Part shown: in pieces, positions 1 to 7,793 of the stretch
How the letters are laid out: each line of letters begins with the position of its first letter
Position numbering within the stretch: the stretch's first letter is position 1
Origin: Bacteroidota bacterium
GTDB taxonomy: Bacteria; Bacteroidota; Rhodothermia; Rhodothermales; UBA10348
NCBI GenBank assembly: GCA_029262855.1
Contig: JAJCYP010000047.1
Span: 1 to 53,873 of the forward strand
Reading direction: 5' to 3'
Length of the DNA stretch: 53,873 bases
Notes under the pieces: generated by a model
What the model was told of the DNA's origin: nothing
The model's input: the letters and a program-made list of their open reading frames with translations, nothing else
Databases searched by the model: none
Position numbers and translations under genes: made by a program

Positions 1-392
<392 letters not shown>

Positions 393-480
393 AAGGATGT
401 TTGATTTGGTTTGCTCTATACTCGCAATTCTCTACCGGCGAACCGGCAAGAATCGACTAGGACTCGCTTTGCATCCAAAC

Positions 481-494
481 TCATCAAAGAACAC
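481..494 (-). promoter_or_regulatory. boxA-like antitermination site in rRNA leader
   Basis: The minus strand reads GTGTTCTTTGATGA, close to the boxA core (TGCTCTTTGA and variants) bound by NusB/NusE during rRNA antitermination. It lies between the promoter and the 16S 5' end, as boxA does in other rRNA leaders. A second near-consensus copy, GCTCTTTGAA on the minus strand near 602-611, lies upstream of the promoter and is less likely to be transcribed from it. Confidence 0.4.
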
Positions 495-520
495 GACCGG
501 GTCTCGCCGATCACAACCGG

Positions 521-535
521 GCTAAAAATTTTAGC
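521..535. repeat. 15-base palindrome in rRNA leader
   Basis: GCTAAAA and TTTTAGC form perfect 7-base arms around a single central A, about 10 bases downstream of the -10 element of the rRNA promoter. A one-base loop makes it a poor RNA hairpin, so a protein-binding site in DNA or chance are the alternatives. No function is known to me. Confidence 0.35.
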
Positions 536-545
536 GCGGACCAGA

Positions 546-575
546 ATAGTACGGCGGAGAAGCTTCGGTTGTCAA
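546..575 (-). promoter_or_regulatory. Probable rRNA operon promoter (-35 TTGACA, -10 TACTAT)
   Basis: On the minus strand, a perfect TTGACA (575 down to 570) is followed after 18 bases by TACTAT (551 down to 546). This predicts a transcript start near 540 and an rRNA leader of about 150 bases. The elements match the general sigma-70 type and sit at the expected place upstream of a 16S gene. No -7 TAnnTTTG element of the classical Bacteroidetes type is seen here. Confidence 0.6.
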
Positions 576-890
576 CCTCTTTTCGCATCTTGGGCGTCTC
601 TTCAAAGAGCGCTCAGATGCGGGTTGGTGCCCAAGGCAAGTCCGCTGTTCAATCTGTCAAAGTCCGCGTCCTGATGAGGCACCTTTTCAGGCAGCCTTAC
701 ATCAAGTCCGGCGCCCACCAACCTGAGGTGGGGGGTTAGGTTTCCCCGGATCCGACATGTTTTGTTCATTCATGTTTTCTCCGTCAGGCGTTCTTGGGTC
801 GCACACATTTTTGGGATCATTGCAGTCGGCTTCGTTCCGAGAGAAACCCGGCAAAACATGGCGTGTTGACTGGTTTTTGATCCCGATGCG

Positions 891-1685
891 ATGAGCGAAC
901 CAAGTCCTGCGACATATAAGGTCTATCTGAAACGTTTTTTGGACGGCAGTCTCAGGTTTCTGCGCAACCGGTATTTTTGGGCGGGCCTTGGTGTGCTGAT
1001 TCTTGTCGGCCTAGTGGCCTACCTCATATTTGATCGGGCCGTGATGCCGAGCGTCACGCGCCACGGCGTCGCCGTACAGGTGCCCGATGTGATGGACCTT
1101 CCGCCAGCACGCGCCGATTCCGCCCTTGCGGCGGTCGGCCTGTCCATGCATCAGCAGGTTCTTCGGAAGCTGAACCTTCCCAGAGACAAGGTCATCGACC
1201 AGCGTCCGCCCGGCGGTAGTCTGGTCAAGCCTGGACGCAGCATCTATGTGACCGTAAACACAGGAGACACAACAACTGTGATCGTGCCGTCCGTGGTGGG
1301 GCGATCCCGAAGGGATGTTTCCGGGCTCCTGTCTGAGATCGGACTCACTACTGACGCCATGCAACAGGATTCGATCAGATCGAACTTCCCCAGAGACGTA
1401 ATCTCACGGCAGCTGCCGCGGCCTCAAATGCGGGTGCCTCGCGGCTCGCTGGTCAGACTCTGGTACAGCATGGGACCCTCTGCCCAATTTGTCGTAGTGC
1501 CCGATGTAGCCGACCTGCCTGCCGATGAGGCATCGGCCCAACTTACTGCTCTGGGCCTGCGCTCTGTTGTCCTCGGTCCGACAAACGGCATCGTCAGGGA
1601 CCAAGGGCCGACGGCCGGCACCACAGTCAGAGAGGGTTCGGAAGTCCGGCTCAGGACACGGGCTGCTACCGGTTCCGATCAGTAG
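891..1685 (+). CDS. PASTA domain membrane protein
   Basis: The 264-residue protein has a short basic cytoplasmic N-terminus, one membrane segment (about residues 29-47) and three PASTA repeats (about 63-128, 130-195 and 200-260), each with the proline-rich VPxV/VPDV start typical of the fold. PASTA domains bind peptidoglycan fragments or promote protein contacts at the cell surface. No kinase or transpeptidase domain is attached, unlike PknB or PBP2x. The topology places the repeats in the periplasm. It stands alone between the rRNA region and the convergent pyrR gene, with only two bases between the stop codons. The ATG at 891 gives a normal signal-anchor. The role is inferred from the domain only. 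Confidence 0.9.
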   Translation: MSEPSPATYKVYLKRFLDGSLRFLRNRYFWAGLGVLILVGLVAYLIFDRAVMPSVTRHGVAVQVPDVMDLPPARADSALAAVGLSMHQQVLRKLNLPRDKVIDQRPPGGSLVKPGRSIYVTVNTGDTTTVIVPSVVGRSRRDVSGLLSEIGLTTDAMQQDSIRSNFPRDVISRQLPRPQMRVPRGSLVRLWYSMGPSAQFVVVPDVADLPADEASAQLTALGLRSVVLGPTNGIVRDQGPTAGTTVREGSEVRLRTRAATGSDQ

Positions 1686-1687
1686 GG

Positions 1688-2233
1688 CTATTCGACCACG
1701 TCGACTGAGGCATCAGGACTGATCCTGACCTCCACGCGCTCCCGGTGTTTTGTGGGTATCCGCCTGCCGACAAAATCGGGCTGGATGGGGTACTCGCGGT
1801 GACCGCGGTCTATGAGAACCGTCAGCTGGATTGACCGGGGCCTGCCCAGCCGAATCAGGGCGTCGAGCGCAGCCCTCACCGTGCGACCGGTGAAGAGCAC
1901 ATCGTCCACCAGAATGACGTCCCGGTCCTCGATGGCCGGACCACCCTCTGCGGGATCGCCAGGAGCCTCGGCGGCGTCATCGCGATAGGGAGCGGTGTCC
2001 AGTGCGTGATAGACCACGGGGCGCGACTCGATGGCTGCAATCTCTGCTGCCAGGGCCCGACCCACCGCATCGCCACGCGCAAGAATCCCGAGGACGGTGA
2101 TGTTTTCCGAACCGCGGTTTCGCTCCAGAATCTCGTAGGCAAGGCGACGGATCATCCGTCCAACCTGCTCCGCGTTCAGCAATCGAGTCCGGTGACCCGC
2201 TGCTACTGGAACATCGCCTTGATGCTTCCCCAC
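1688..2233 (-). CDS. pyrR: PyrR: pyrimidine operon attenuator / uracil phosphoribosyltransferase
   Basis: The PRPP-binding loop VILVDDVLFTGRTVRAALDA, the GRPRSIQLTVLIDRGHRE block and the C-terminal IPT motif match PyrR, which binds pyr mRNA leaders in response to UMP and has a side activity making UMP from uracil and PRPP. Length 181 aa is usual (about 180). The GTG start at 2233 overlaps the preceding gene's end by 31 bases; a TTG at 2182 would remove the overlap and give 164 aa, still covering the fold. It is last in the tmk-fur-small protein-pyrR operon, with no pyrimidine biosynthetic gene beside it, so any target leaders lie elsewhere. Confidence 0.93.
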   Translation of the reverse strand: MGKHQGDVPVAAGHRTRLLNAEQVGRMIRRLAYEILERNRGSENITVLGILARGDAVGRALAAEIAAIESRPVVYHALDTAPYRDDAAEAPGDPAEGGPAIEDRDVILVDDVLFTGRTVRAALDALIRLGRPRSIQLTVLIDRGHREYPIQPDFVGRRIPTKHRERVEVRISPDASVDVVE

Positions 2234-2664
2234 GTTCGGCGGATTGCGGTGCTGGTGTAGTTCACAGACTGCGTGAGCACGACTTCGCGGAGCCCGTTCT
2301 GGTAGACCACTTCCAGTCTATAGTCCAACTGGTCCGAGGCCGACTTGTAGACCTGGTCATCGCGGAACTCGTAAGGGACGCCCGTTCCGTGTGCCGAAAG
2401 CGCCTGCACCTTGACGAATTGCTGGTTGCTGTAGGGAGTCCGCCGGGTCAGTTCGTATTCACGGACCTCGTCCTCGGTCTCCATCTGCCACTTGACCACG
2501 AAGTCCCTGCCCTCTGGAACGATCTGGAAATACTCCAGCTTGACGCCGTACCCGAAGGATGCGGCGGTCAGCACGAGGACCGATAAAAAGAGCGGGATAC
2601 GTCTCACAAAGAGATCTTGACGGTGGGATCCGAAAGATAGTGCCCTATTCATGGGATTCAACAC
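2203..2664 (-). CDS. Small exported protein of unknown function
   Basis: The 153-residue product has a hydrophobic export segment at about residues 23-40 (RRIPLFLSVLVLTAASFGYG), then about 110 residues of alternating short strands. Phrases such as FVVKWQMETEDEVREYELTRR and LDYRLEVVYQNG resemble a single fibronectin type III-like beta sandwich of the kind found in Bacteroidota surface proteins. That resemblance is by eye. The gene sits between the Fur-family gene and pyrR and overlaps pyrR by 31 bases, so it is probably co-transcribed. Starts at 2664 or 2652 both keep the signal segment. I cannot assign a function. Confidence 0.75.
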   Translation of the reverse strand: MLNPMNRALSFGSHRQDLFVRRIPLFLSVLVLTAASFGYGVKLEYFQIVPEGRDFVVKWQMETEDEVREYELTRRTPYSNQQFVKVQALSAHGTGVPYEFRDDQVYKSASDQLDYRLEVVYQNGLREVVLTQSVNYTSTAIRRTWGSIKAMFQ

Positions 2665-2698
2665 AGTTTGAGGGGTCTAAACCGCATCCCTGCATATT

Positions 2699-3181
2699 TC
2701 ATGCCTCTGTGGCAGCCGTTTCGCGATTGGGACACGCCTCTCTGCGGCACCGCCCATACATGTGGAGCGAATGGTGGCGGATGTCGAACTGGAAAATGTC
2801 CGACACCATCTCCTGGATACTCTGTATCCGTGGGTCGCAAAATTCGAACAGCTCGTTGCAGTCCATGCAGATCAGATGATCGTGCTGCCAGTAGCTGTAG
2901 GCGGCCTCGTACTTGGACTGCTTGTTGCCGAACTGATGGCGTGCCACAAGCTGGCACTCGCAAAGCAGCTCCAGTGTGTTGTAGACGGTTGCGCGGCTGA
3001 CCTTCACGTTGCCTTTCAGGAGTACTACATACAACTCGTCTGCGTCGAAGTGGCCCGGTTGCCCGTAGACGGCATCCAGTACCACGAACCGCTCCGGGGT
3101 CTGACGCTGTCGCCGCGTCTTCAGGAAGTCCGCAAATATGCGGTGGACGCTCTCCTTTTGTTCTGTAGCCAGTTCGGGCAT
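2699..3181 (-). CDS. Fur family metal-responsive regulator
   Basis: The 160-residue protein has the N-terminal winged helix with the recognition segment VSRATVYNTLELL (61-73) shared by Fur, Zur and PerR, then the dimerisation domain. The HDH at 100-102 and the structural zinc cysteines C105xxC108 and C145/C150 are all present. It represses or senses through Fe, Zn, Mn or peroxide depending on subtype, which I cannot decide from the sequence. It lies 5 bases downstream of tmk and upstream of the small exported protein, so it is probably transcribed with DNA-precursor genes rather than with iron uptake genes. I see no clear Fur box in the neighbouring intergenic regions. Confidence 0.93.
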   Translation of the reverse strand: MPELATEQKESVHRIFADFLKTRRQRQTPERFVVLDAVYGQPGHFDADELYVVLLKGNVKVSRATVYNTLELLCECQLVARHQFGNKQSKYEAAYSYWQHDHLICMDCNELFEFCDPRIQSIQEMVSDIFQFDIRHHSLHMYGRCRREACPNRETAATEA

Positions 3182-3186
3182 GTTCG

Positions 3187-3840
3187 TCAGATTGTGGCGG
3201 CGTTACCGGACCCGGCCCGGCCTGTTCCGTTGATCAGGGCCTCAGCGTCCCTTCGAATGGTTTCCGACAACTCCTGAATGCTCCCTGAGCCATCCAGGCA
3301 CCGAACCCGGTCGGATTCGCTCTCTGCCAACCACCGGTACCCATCGTACACCCGCCGGTAGAATTCCTCTCCGGACGCCTCCATACGGTCGTCTTCCGAT
3401 CTGCCCTGCCGGCGCGATCTCGCCAACTCGGGCGTGATCTCTATGAGATAGGTACGATCGGGCACCAGCCCACCCGTAACCTGGCGGTGGAAGGCGTTCA
3501 GCCACACAGGCTCGGCCAACCCCCGACCGAACCCCTGGTAGGCGGTTGTCGAATCAAAAAACCGGTCGCATATCACCACCACGCCGGCCTCGAGCAGCGG
3601 ACGAACTTTTTCGGTAACCATCTGGGACCGCGCTGCGCTGAACAATAGAAGCTCCGCAAACGGATCGATTCGGCGCTCCCTGTCCAGGAGCAGATCGCGA
3701 ATGATCTCGGACGTATCGGTGCCACCAGGCTCGCGGAGCAGTTCGACTTCGAAGCCGCGTTCCCGATACCAGGCCGCCAGCAAGTGAGCCTGAGTGCTCT
3801 TGCCAGAACCGTCGAGACCTTCAAATGAAACCAGGAACAT
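3187..3840 (-). CDS. tmk: Thymidylate kinase
   Basis: The enzyme phosphorylates dTMP to dTDP. The P-loop FEGLDGSGKSTQ (6-17), the DRFFDSTTAYQG segment that binds the substrate and the arginine-rich lid RRQGRSEDDRME are all present, and 217 aa is the normal length. The ATG at 3840 starts the conserved FVSFEGLDG strand immediately. It is the first gene of the leftward operon tmk-fur-unknown-pyrR and is divergent from the TPR gene; the 165 bases between them must contain both promoters. Confidence 0.96.
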   Translation of the reverse strand: MFLVSFEGLDGSGKSTQAHLLAAWYRERGFEVELLREPGGTDTSEIIRDLLLDRERRIDPFAELLLFSAARSQMVTEKVRPLLEAGVVVICDRFFDSTTAYQGFGRGLAEPVWLNAFHRQVTGGLVPDRTYLIEITPELARSRRQGRSEDDRMEASGEEFYRRVYDGYRWLAESESDRVRCLDGSGSIQELSETIRRDAEALINGTGRAGSGNAATI

Positions 3841-4005
3841 GCTCTCGGACAGGCTTTGAATCGCAAGAATCTACAATTGAGTCGTTATAGATAATGGTGG
3901 TTAGCGAACGCTTGTTAGTGCAGACGCTCGCTTCAATTCATATTTTCCGCGAACCATCGCGCCAGCGAAGCTTATAAGCGCTCTTTCCAGGCGCCGCCAT
4001 ACTTC
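3841..4005. other. Divergent intergenic region between tmk and TPR gene
   Basis: This AT-richer stretch contains several TATA-like blocks (TTATAG at 3885-3890, CATATT at 3939-3944, TTATAA at 3973-3978) but no well-spaced -35/-10 pair. I can only say that promoters for both directions are expected here. No RNA gene or hairpin of note was seen. Confidence 0.5.
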
Positions 4006-5415
4006 ATGAGCATGCTCAACTTCGGATTCGATGATTTTGACGAGTCCAGAAATGAAGATCGCCTAAAAGACCTCGTTGCTTCCTTCGAGCACTCAGGAGG
4101 GTCGGACTATTTCGACTCTGACACGCTGGAGGACATCGCGACCTTTTATTACGAGCAGAGTCGTTACGACGACGCGCTGCGCGTAATCGATCGCGTTCTG
4201 GATGCACAGCCGTTTTCGTCCGACGGCTGGATGCGAAGGGGTATACTGCTGAATAACCTGGGGCGCCACAAGGAGGCCCTCGACGCCTACGACCGAACGC
4301 TCGCCCTGAACCCGTCGGACCTTGAGACCCTGGTCAACCGAGGCATCACGCTCGACAGTCTTGACCGTCCCGAAGAGGCCATCGAAAGCTATCAGGACGC
4401 ACTGCTTCTTGACCCATCCAGTGACGAGGCCCTCTTCAACAAGGGTGTGACGCTGGAACGTCTTAACCGACTGACGGAGGCGGTGGAGACGTTTGAGGGC
4501 TGCGCCGATGCCAACCCGGAGCATCCCGAAGTCTGGTATGAGCTCGGGTTCTGCTATGATCGCGCCAACAACGTTGAAAAGGCCATCGAGGCCTATGATC
4601 GCCACTTGGATATCGACCCGTACTCACACGATGCGTGGTACAATCGTGGCATCGTTCTGAATCGAGCCGGCAAGTACATTGATGCCGTCAGTTCCTACGA
4701 CATGGCGCTCGTCATCTCAGAGGACTTTGCTTCTGCCTACTACAATCGAGGCAATGCGCAGGCCAATCTCGGGCTGCTGGACGAGGCCATTGAGAGCTAC
4801 AAGCGCGTTCTTGAGCTCGAGGGCAACGACTCGGCCACGAGTTACAATGTGGCGCTCGCGTACGAGGAAAAGCGCGAGTACCGCAAGGCCATCAAGTATT
4901 TCGAGCAGGCCATCGAGGCGGACGATTCCTACGCGGAGGCGTGGTACGGTCTCGGTTGCTGTTTCGATGCGATGGAGCGCTATGACGAAGCCCTGGTCTT
5001 CTTCAATCGGGCCGTGGTCCTCAGTCCCAACACGGCGGATTTCTGGTATGCGAAGGGCGATTGTGCGTACAACCTCCGTAGAGTGGGCGAGGCCGTTTCG
5101 GCCTACCGCACGGTGGTTCGCCTGAAGCCGGAGAACCGCGAGGCTTGGCTGGACTTCGCTGAGACCCTGTACGAGGCCCGACGTCCCGAAGAGGCACTGG
5201 ATGCCTATCGCCGGGCGCTGGAAATGAAGCCAGACTGCGCGAGCACGTACTTCCGTCAAGCCAAGGCTTTCCTGGCACTTGGCAGGTTGGAAGATGCGCT
5301 TCGCTCCATCAAGATGTCCTTCAGCCTCGACCCGCTGCAGCGCGAGAGCATGCCAGAAGCCTACCCTGAGCTGAGCGCCGACCCGCGCGTCCGGGTGGCC
5401 CTTGGGCTGGCCTAG
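4006..5415 (+). CDS. Tetratricopeptide repeat protein
   Basis: The 469-residue protein is built of about eleven consecutive 34-residue TPR units from about residue 45 to 440. They are recognisable by recurring pairs such as WMRRGILLNNLGRHKEALDAYDRTLALNP, with the usual small and aromatic positions (W4-L7-G8-Y11-A20-F24-A27-P32). The acidic N-terminus has no signal peptide, so it is probably a cytoplasmic protein-protein scaffold. The start could be the ATG at 4006 or at 4012. It is a single-gene unit ending in the strong terminator at 5443. Partners are unknown. Confidence 0.9.
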   Translation: MSMLNFGFDDFDESRNEDRLKDLVASFEHSGGSDYFDSDTLEDIATFYYEQSRYDDALRVIDRVLDAQPFSSDGWMRRGILLNNLGRHKEALDAYDRTLALNPSDLETLVNRGITLDSLDRPEEAIESYQDALLLDPSSDEALFNKGVTLERLNRLTEAVETFEGCADANPEHPEVWYELGFCYDRANNVEKAIEAYDRHLDIDPYSHDAWYNRGIVLNRAGKYIDAVSSYDMALVISEDFASAYYNRGNAQANLGLLDEAIESYKRVLELEGNDSATSYNVALAYEEKREYRKAIKYFEQAIEADDSYAEAWYGLGCCFDAMERYDEALVFFNRAVVLSPNTADFWYAKGDCAYNLRRVGEAVSAYRTVVRLKPENREAWLDFAETLYEARRPEEALDAYRRALEMKPDCASTYFRQAKAFLALGRLEDALRSIKMSFSLDPLQRESMPEAYPELSADPRVRVALGLA

Positions 5416-5442
5416 GATCCTCCTCCACGACTGACCGTTTTG

Positions 5443-5476
5443 GCGGCGGCCCGATGCTTCGGGTCGCCGCTTTTTT
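5443..5476 (+). terminator. Rho-independent terminator after the TPR gene
   Basis: A 12-base-pair stem (5443-5454 with 5459-5470, one G-T pair) closes on the loop TGCT and is followed by six T residues (5471-5476). It lies 27 bases after the TPR stop codon. This is the most canonical terminator in the window. Confidence 0.92.
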
Positions 5477-5505
5477 GTTGACAAGCCTCCCCGATCGCGC
5501 TGCCT

Positions 5506-6378
5506 ATGCTGGATTATCTGAAGCACTTCCTGCACGGTTTCGGCATCGGGGTCGCCAACGTGATTCCGGGCGTGTCCGGTGGCACCATGGCCCTGATCTT
5601 CGGCATATACGAACGGGTTATCGGCGTCGCGAGCGACGGTGTTCAAGCGGGGGTCGATCTGGTTCGAGGTGACTGGAGCGCCTTCGTGGACGGCGTCAAG
5701 GCCTTGCAATGGCCGTTCCTGGCGCCGCTTGCAGTCGGAATAATGGCGGCGCCCTTTCTGGGAGCGGCGCTCCTGTCGGACCTGCTTGAGACGCATCCGT
5801 CATTGATGAGGAGCTTGTTCTTCGGCCTTATCGTCGGCTCGCTACCGATTCCGTGGGCCCGAATCGGGAAGCGTACATCGTTGACGGTAATTCTGGTGGT
5901 GGTGGCGACAGGCCTGGCCTGGCTGCTGGCCTCTCTTCCGACGCGGGCGACACCGGATCCGGACAGCTGGATGATCTTCGGCGGCGCGGCGCTGGCCATC
6001 AGCGCCATGGTCCTGCCGGGTGTGAGCGGCGCCTACCTGCTCCTTGTTCTGGGGATGTATGAAGCGACGCTTGAAGCGCTTGAATCTTTGGACCTGGGAT
6101 TCATTGCGCTCTTCGGAGCCGGGGCAGCCGTCGGACTTGCCGGGTTCACCGTTCTGCTGAACTGGCTTCTCAAGAACCGGCACGACGCCACGATGGCGGT
6201 GCTGGTTGGACTGATGATTGGCTCACTCAGGGCCCTTTGGCCGTGGCTGGATGCCTCCGTGGACCCGCGGCTTCCGGCGGCCGGCGATAACATCGGCGCG
6301 GCGGCCGCCCTGGCTGTCCTTGGGCTCGCTGTTACCGGCGTCCTGTCTTGGTGGGAGCTGCGGCAAAAAGCCCGGTGA
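5506..6378 (+). CDS. DUF368 family membrane protein, probable polyprenyl-phosphate transporter
   Basis: The N-terminal signature GFGIGVANVIPGVSGGTMAL (residues 7-26) and a second copy-like block AMVLPGVSGAYLLLVLG (about 167-183) define DUF368. The 290 aa contain about eight membrane segments. Members of this family (PopT) were recently shown to help recycle undecaprenyl phosphate across the membrane for envelope polymer synthesis; applying that here is by homology. The ATG at 5506 places the signature at its usual distance from the start. The 3' end overlaps the convergent haem-lipoprotein gene by 47 bases. A TTGACA lies just upstream (5478-5483), but its spacing to any -10 is unclear. Confidence 0.93.
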   Translation: MLDYLKHFLHGFGIGVANVIPGVSGGTMALIFGIYERVIGVASDGVQAGVDLVRGDWSAFVDGVKALQWPFLAPLAVGIMAAPFLGAALLSDLLETHPSLMRSLFFGLIVGSLPIPWARIGKRTSLTVILVVVATGLAWLLASLPTRATPDPDSWMIFGGAALAISAMVLPGVSGAYLLLVLGMYEATLEALESLDLGFIALFGAGAAVGLAGFTVLLNWLLKNRHDATMAVLVGLMIGSLRALWPWLDASVDPRLPAAGDNIGAAAALAVLGLAVTGVLSWWELRQKAR

Positions 6379-7738
6379 TCCGTCCCGGGACGCCGTCCAC
6401 CTGTATGTGCCGGAGTACCTGACCGGTGTCTGCGTCCAGGACACTGATCACGCCAACGACCGGCTGATCGCTGAATCTCGGCCCAGCGTCCAGGCCGGTC
6501 TCGCGGCTGCCCACCAGAAGCACCGACCCTGCCGATCCAAGCGATGTGGCCTGGGAGACGGTTGTCAGAGTCCGGGCAATGGAGCCGGGCGCGAGTTCCG
6601 CCACGCGAACCAAGCCCGAAGTCGTCAGGACGGCACCTCGTGAGCCCGACCGGGTACCGCTCAGGAGCGCTCCTCCGAAGTCGACGGCTCCAGATTGCCT
6701 CGGTGAACCGGGAGCGGACAGATCGAACAGGACGCCCTGTCCGCTTTGACCGCCGAAGGCTACCAGCGTACCACCATCAGCAGTCACGGCCATGGCGTTC
6801 ACCGCGTGGCGGGGGCCGTCTATTCCCACGTAGCTCGCCTGCGTCTTGCCCACCTGAATCACGGCCAATTGGTCCGCCGACCGGCTGGCGGTAAAAGCGA
6901 TGTCGCCCTGGGGCCGAATGGCGACTGCGTGCATCTCGGGAAATGTGCTTTGTACCGGAAACACGCGCATGTCTCCGGTCTCGACAGTTTCTATCCGACC
7001 CGTTGTGACCCCCGGTTCGCGTCCCGCGGTAATCCATGCCCCGTCAAATGATGCGGCCAGGTCGCCCACAGATTCGATCTCTCCAAGCCCACGGAGGTTG
7101 TGGGCGGCGTCAAAGCGAAGCACGATCCCCTCGCCGGGGAGGGACACGAACCAGCCGCTACCGTCGGGAATGGCGGCCAGGGCACCGGGCCTCGAAGCTG
7201 CGTCAAATCCAAGTGCCTCAAGGTCTATGAGTCGCGCCACCGCCAGTCGATCTGTATCCAGAATGGCCACCAGGGCCTCATCCGGAAATGTCGCGATGGC
7301 CGTGTGTTCGGCGTCGGCATACATGGGCTGCCCGTTGTCATCCCGGGCCCCGGCGTCGATCCAGCGTCTGAGGAAGTCGAATTCAGCCTCTGTCAGTGCC
7401 TCCTGTCCTACATCCACGGGGTGGACTCCCCCCGTCCGCGTGGACAGGTTGCGAATGAGCCGGCTTCTGCTGGACGCGAACGGGATTACCGCTCCTCCGG
7501 CGTCCGTTCCCGCGCGCAATCCCGCCAGAGACGTGAGATCAAGCGGCGTCTGGAATCCATCATGACAGGTGGTACACCGATCGTCGAACAGGACCTGGAC
7601 GTGCCGGACGTAACTGATGTCCGTGAGATTGGCGTAGTCGGGCAGCGAGGTGTCCCCGAGCAGTTCGCACGACGTCAGTCCAACCACCGAAAGGAGGAGG
7701 AGTAGTACGATAGTTTTTGAGTGGCGGAAGAAAGGCAT
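6332..7738 (-). CDS. Exported lipoprotein with cytochrome c-type CxxCH motif and beta-propeller-like region
   Basis: The 468-residue product starts with a lipoprotein signal (LLLLSVVGLTSC, lipid-anchor Cys at 24). A haem-attachment motif CTTCH follows within VLFDDRCTTCHDGF (about 50-63), typical of the short planctomycete-type cytochrome c domains. The remainder (about 145-460) has repeated strands with phrases such as VAILDTDRLAVARLIDL, resembling YncE-like seven-bladed propellers. It is third in a leftward set after two choice-of-anchor B proteins, 55 bases behind the second. The function is unknown; electron transfer at the cell surface or haem-linked catalysis is possible. The start ATG at 7738 gives a short, clean signal peptide. 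Confidence 0.85.
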   Translation of the reverse strand: MPFFRHSKTIVLLLLLSVVGLTSCELLGDTSLPDYANLTDISYVRHVQVLFDDRCTTCHDGFQTPLDLTSLAGLRAGTDAGGAVIPFASSRSRLIRNLSTRTGGVHPVDVGQEALTEAEFDFLRRWIDAGARDDNGQPMYADAEHTAIATFPDEALVAILDTDRLAVARLIDLEALGFDAASRPGALAAIPDGSGWFVSLPGEGIVLRFDAAHNLRGLGEIESVGDLAASFDGAWITAGREPGVTTGRIETVETGDMRVFPVQSTFPEMHAVAIRPQGDIAFTASRSADQLAVIQVGKTQASYVGIDGPRHAVNAMAVTADGGTLVAFGGQSGQGVLFDLSAPGSPRQSGAVDFGGALLSGTRSGSRGAVLTTSGLVRVAELAPGSIARTLTTVSQATSLGSAGSVLLVGSRETGLDAGPRFSDQPVVGVISVLDADTGQVLRHIQVDGVPGRITGLFAAAPTKTGRR

Positions 7739-7793
7739 CGCGGAGCAGGGGCTTATCCCTGTTGGGATCGACCGCCTGCGGACAATCTTCAGC

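Larger units (their letters stand above)
393..890. other. rRNA leader and promoter region, non-coding
   Basis: These 500 bases separate the 16S gene (leftward) from the PASTA gene (rightward). They hold the rRNA promoter at 546-575, a boxA-like site at 481-494 and a 15-base palindrome at 521-535. An 87-codon open frame at 411-674 lies inside the leader, crosses the promoter and looks like no protein, so I do not call it a gene. Between 661 and 890 I see no clear element apart from the region that must carry the PASTA gene's promoter. Confidence 0.7.

Noticed and set aside
655-660. TTGACA on the minus strand as a second rRNA promoter
   Set aside because: No -10-like sequence occurs 16-19 bases downstream (CCTTGG is found there).
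411-674. 87-codon open frame in the rRNA leader
   Set aside because: It lies on the opposite strand of the rRNA leader, spans the rRNA promoter, has arginine/serine-rich composition without domain features, and no supporting start signal.
3841-4005. Fur box in the tmk/TPR intergenic region
   Set aside because: No 19-base palindrome resembling a Fur, Zur or PerR box could be found by eye.
5478-5510. TTGACA upstream of DUF368 gene as a full promoter
   Set aside because: The only -10-like block (TATGCT) is 21 bases away and overlaps the start codon; too weak to annotate as a promoter, though mentioned as a possible leaderless case.
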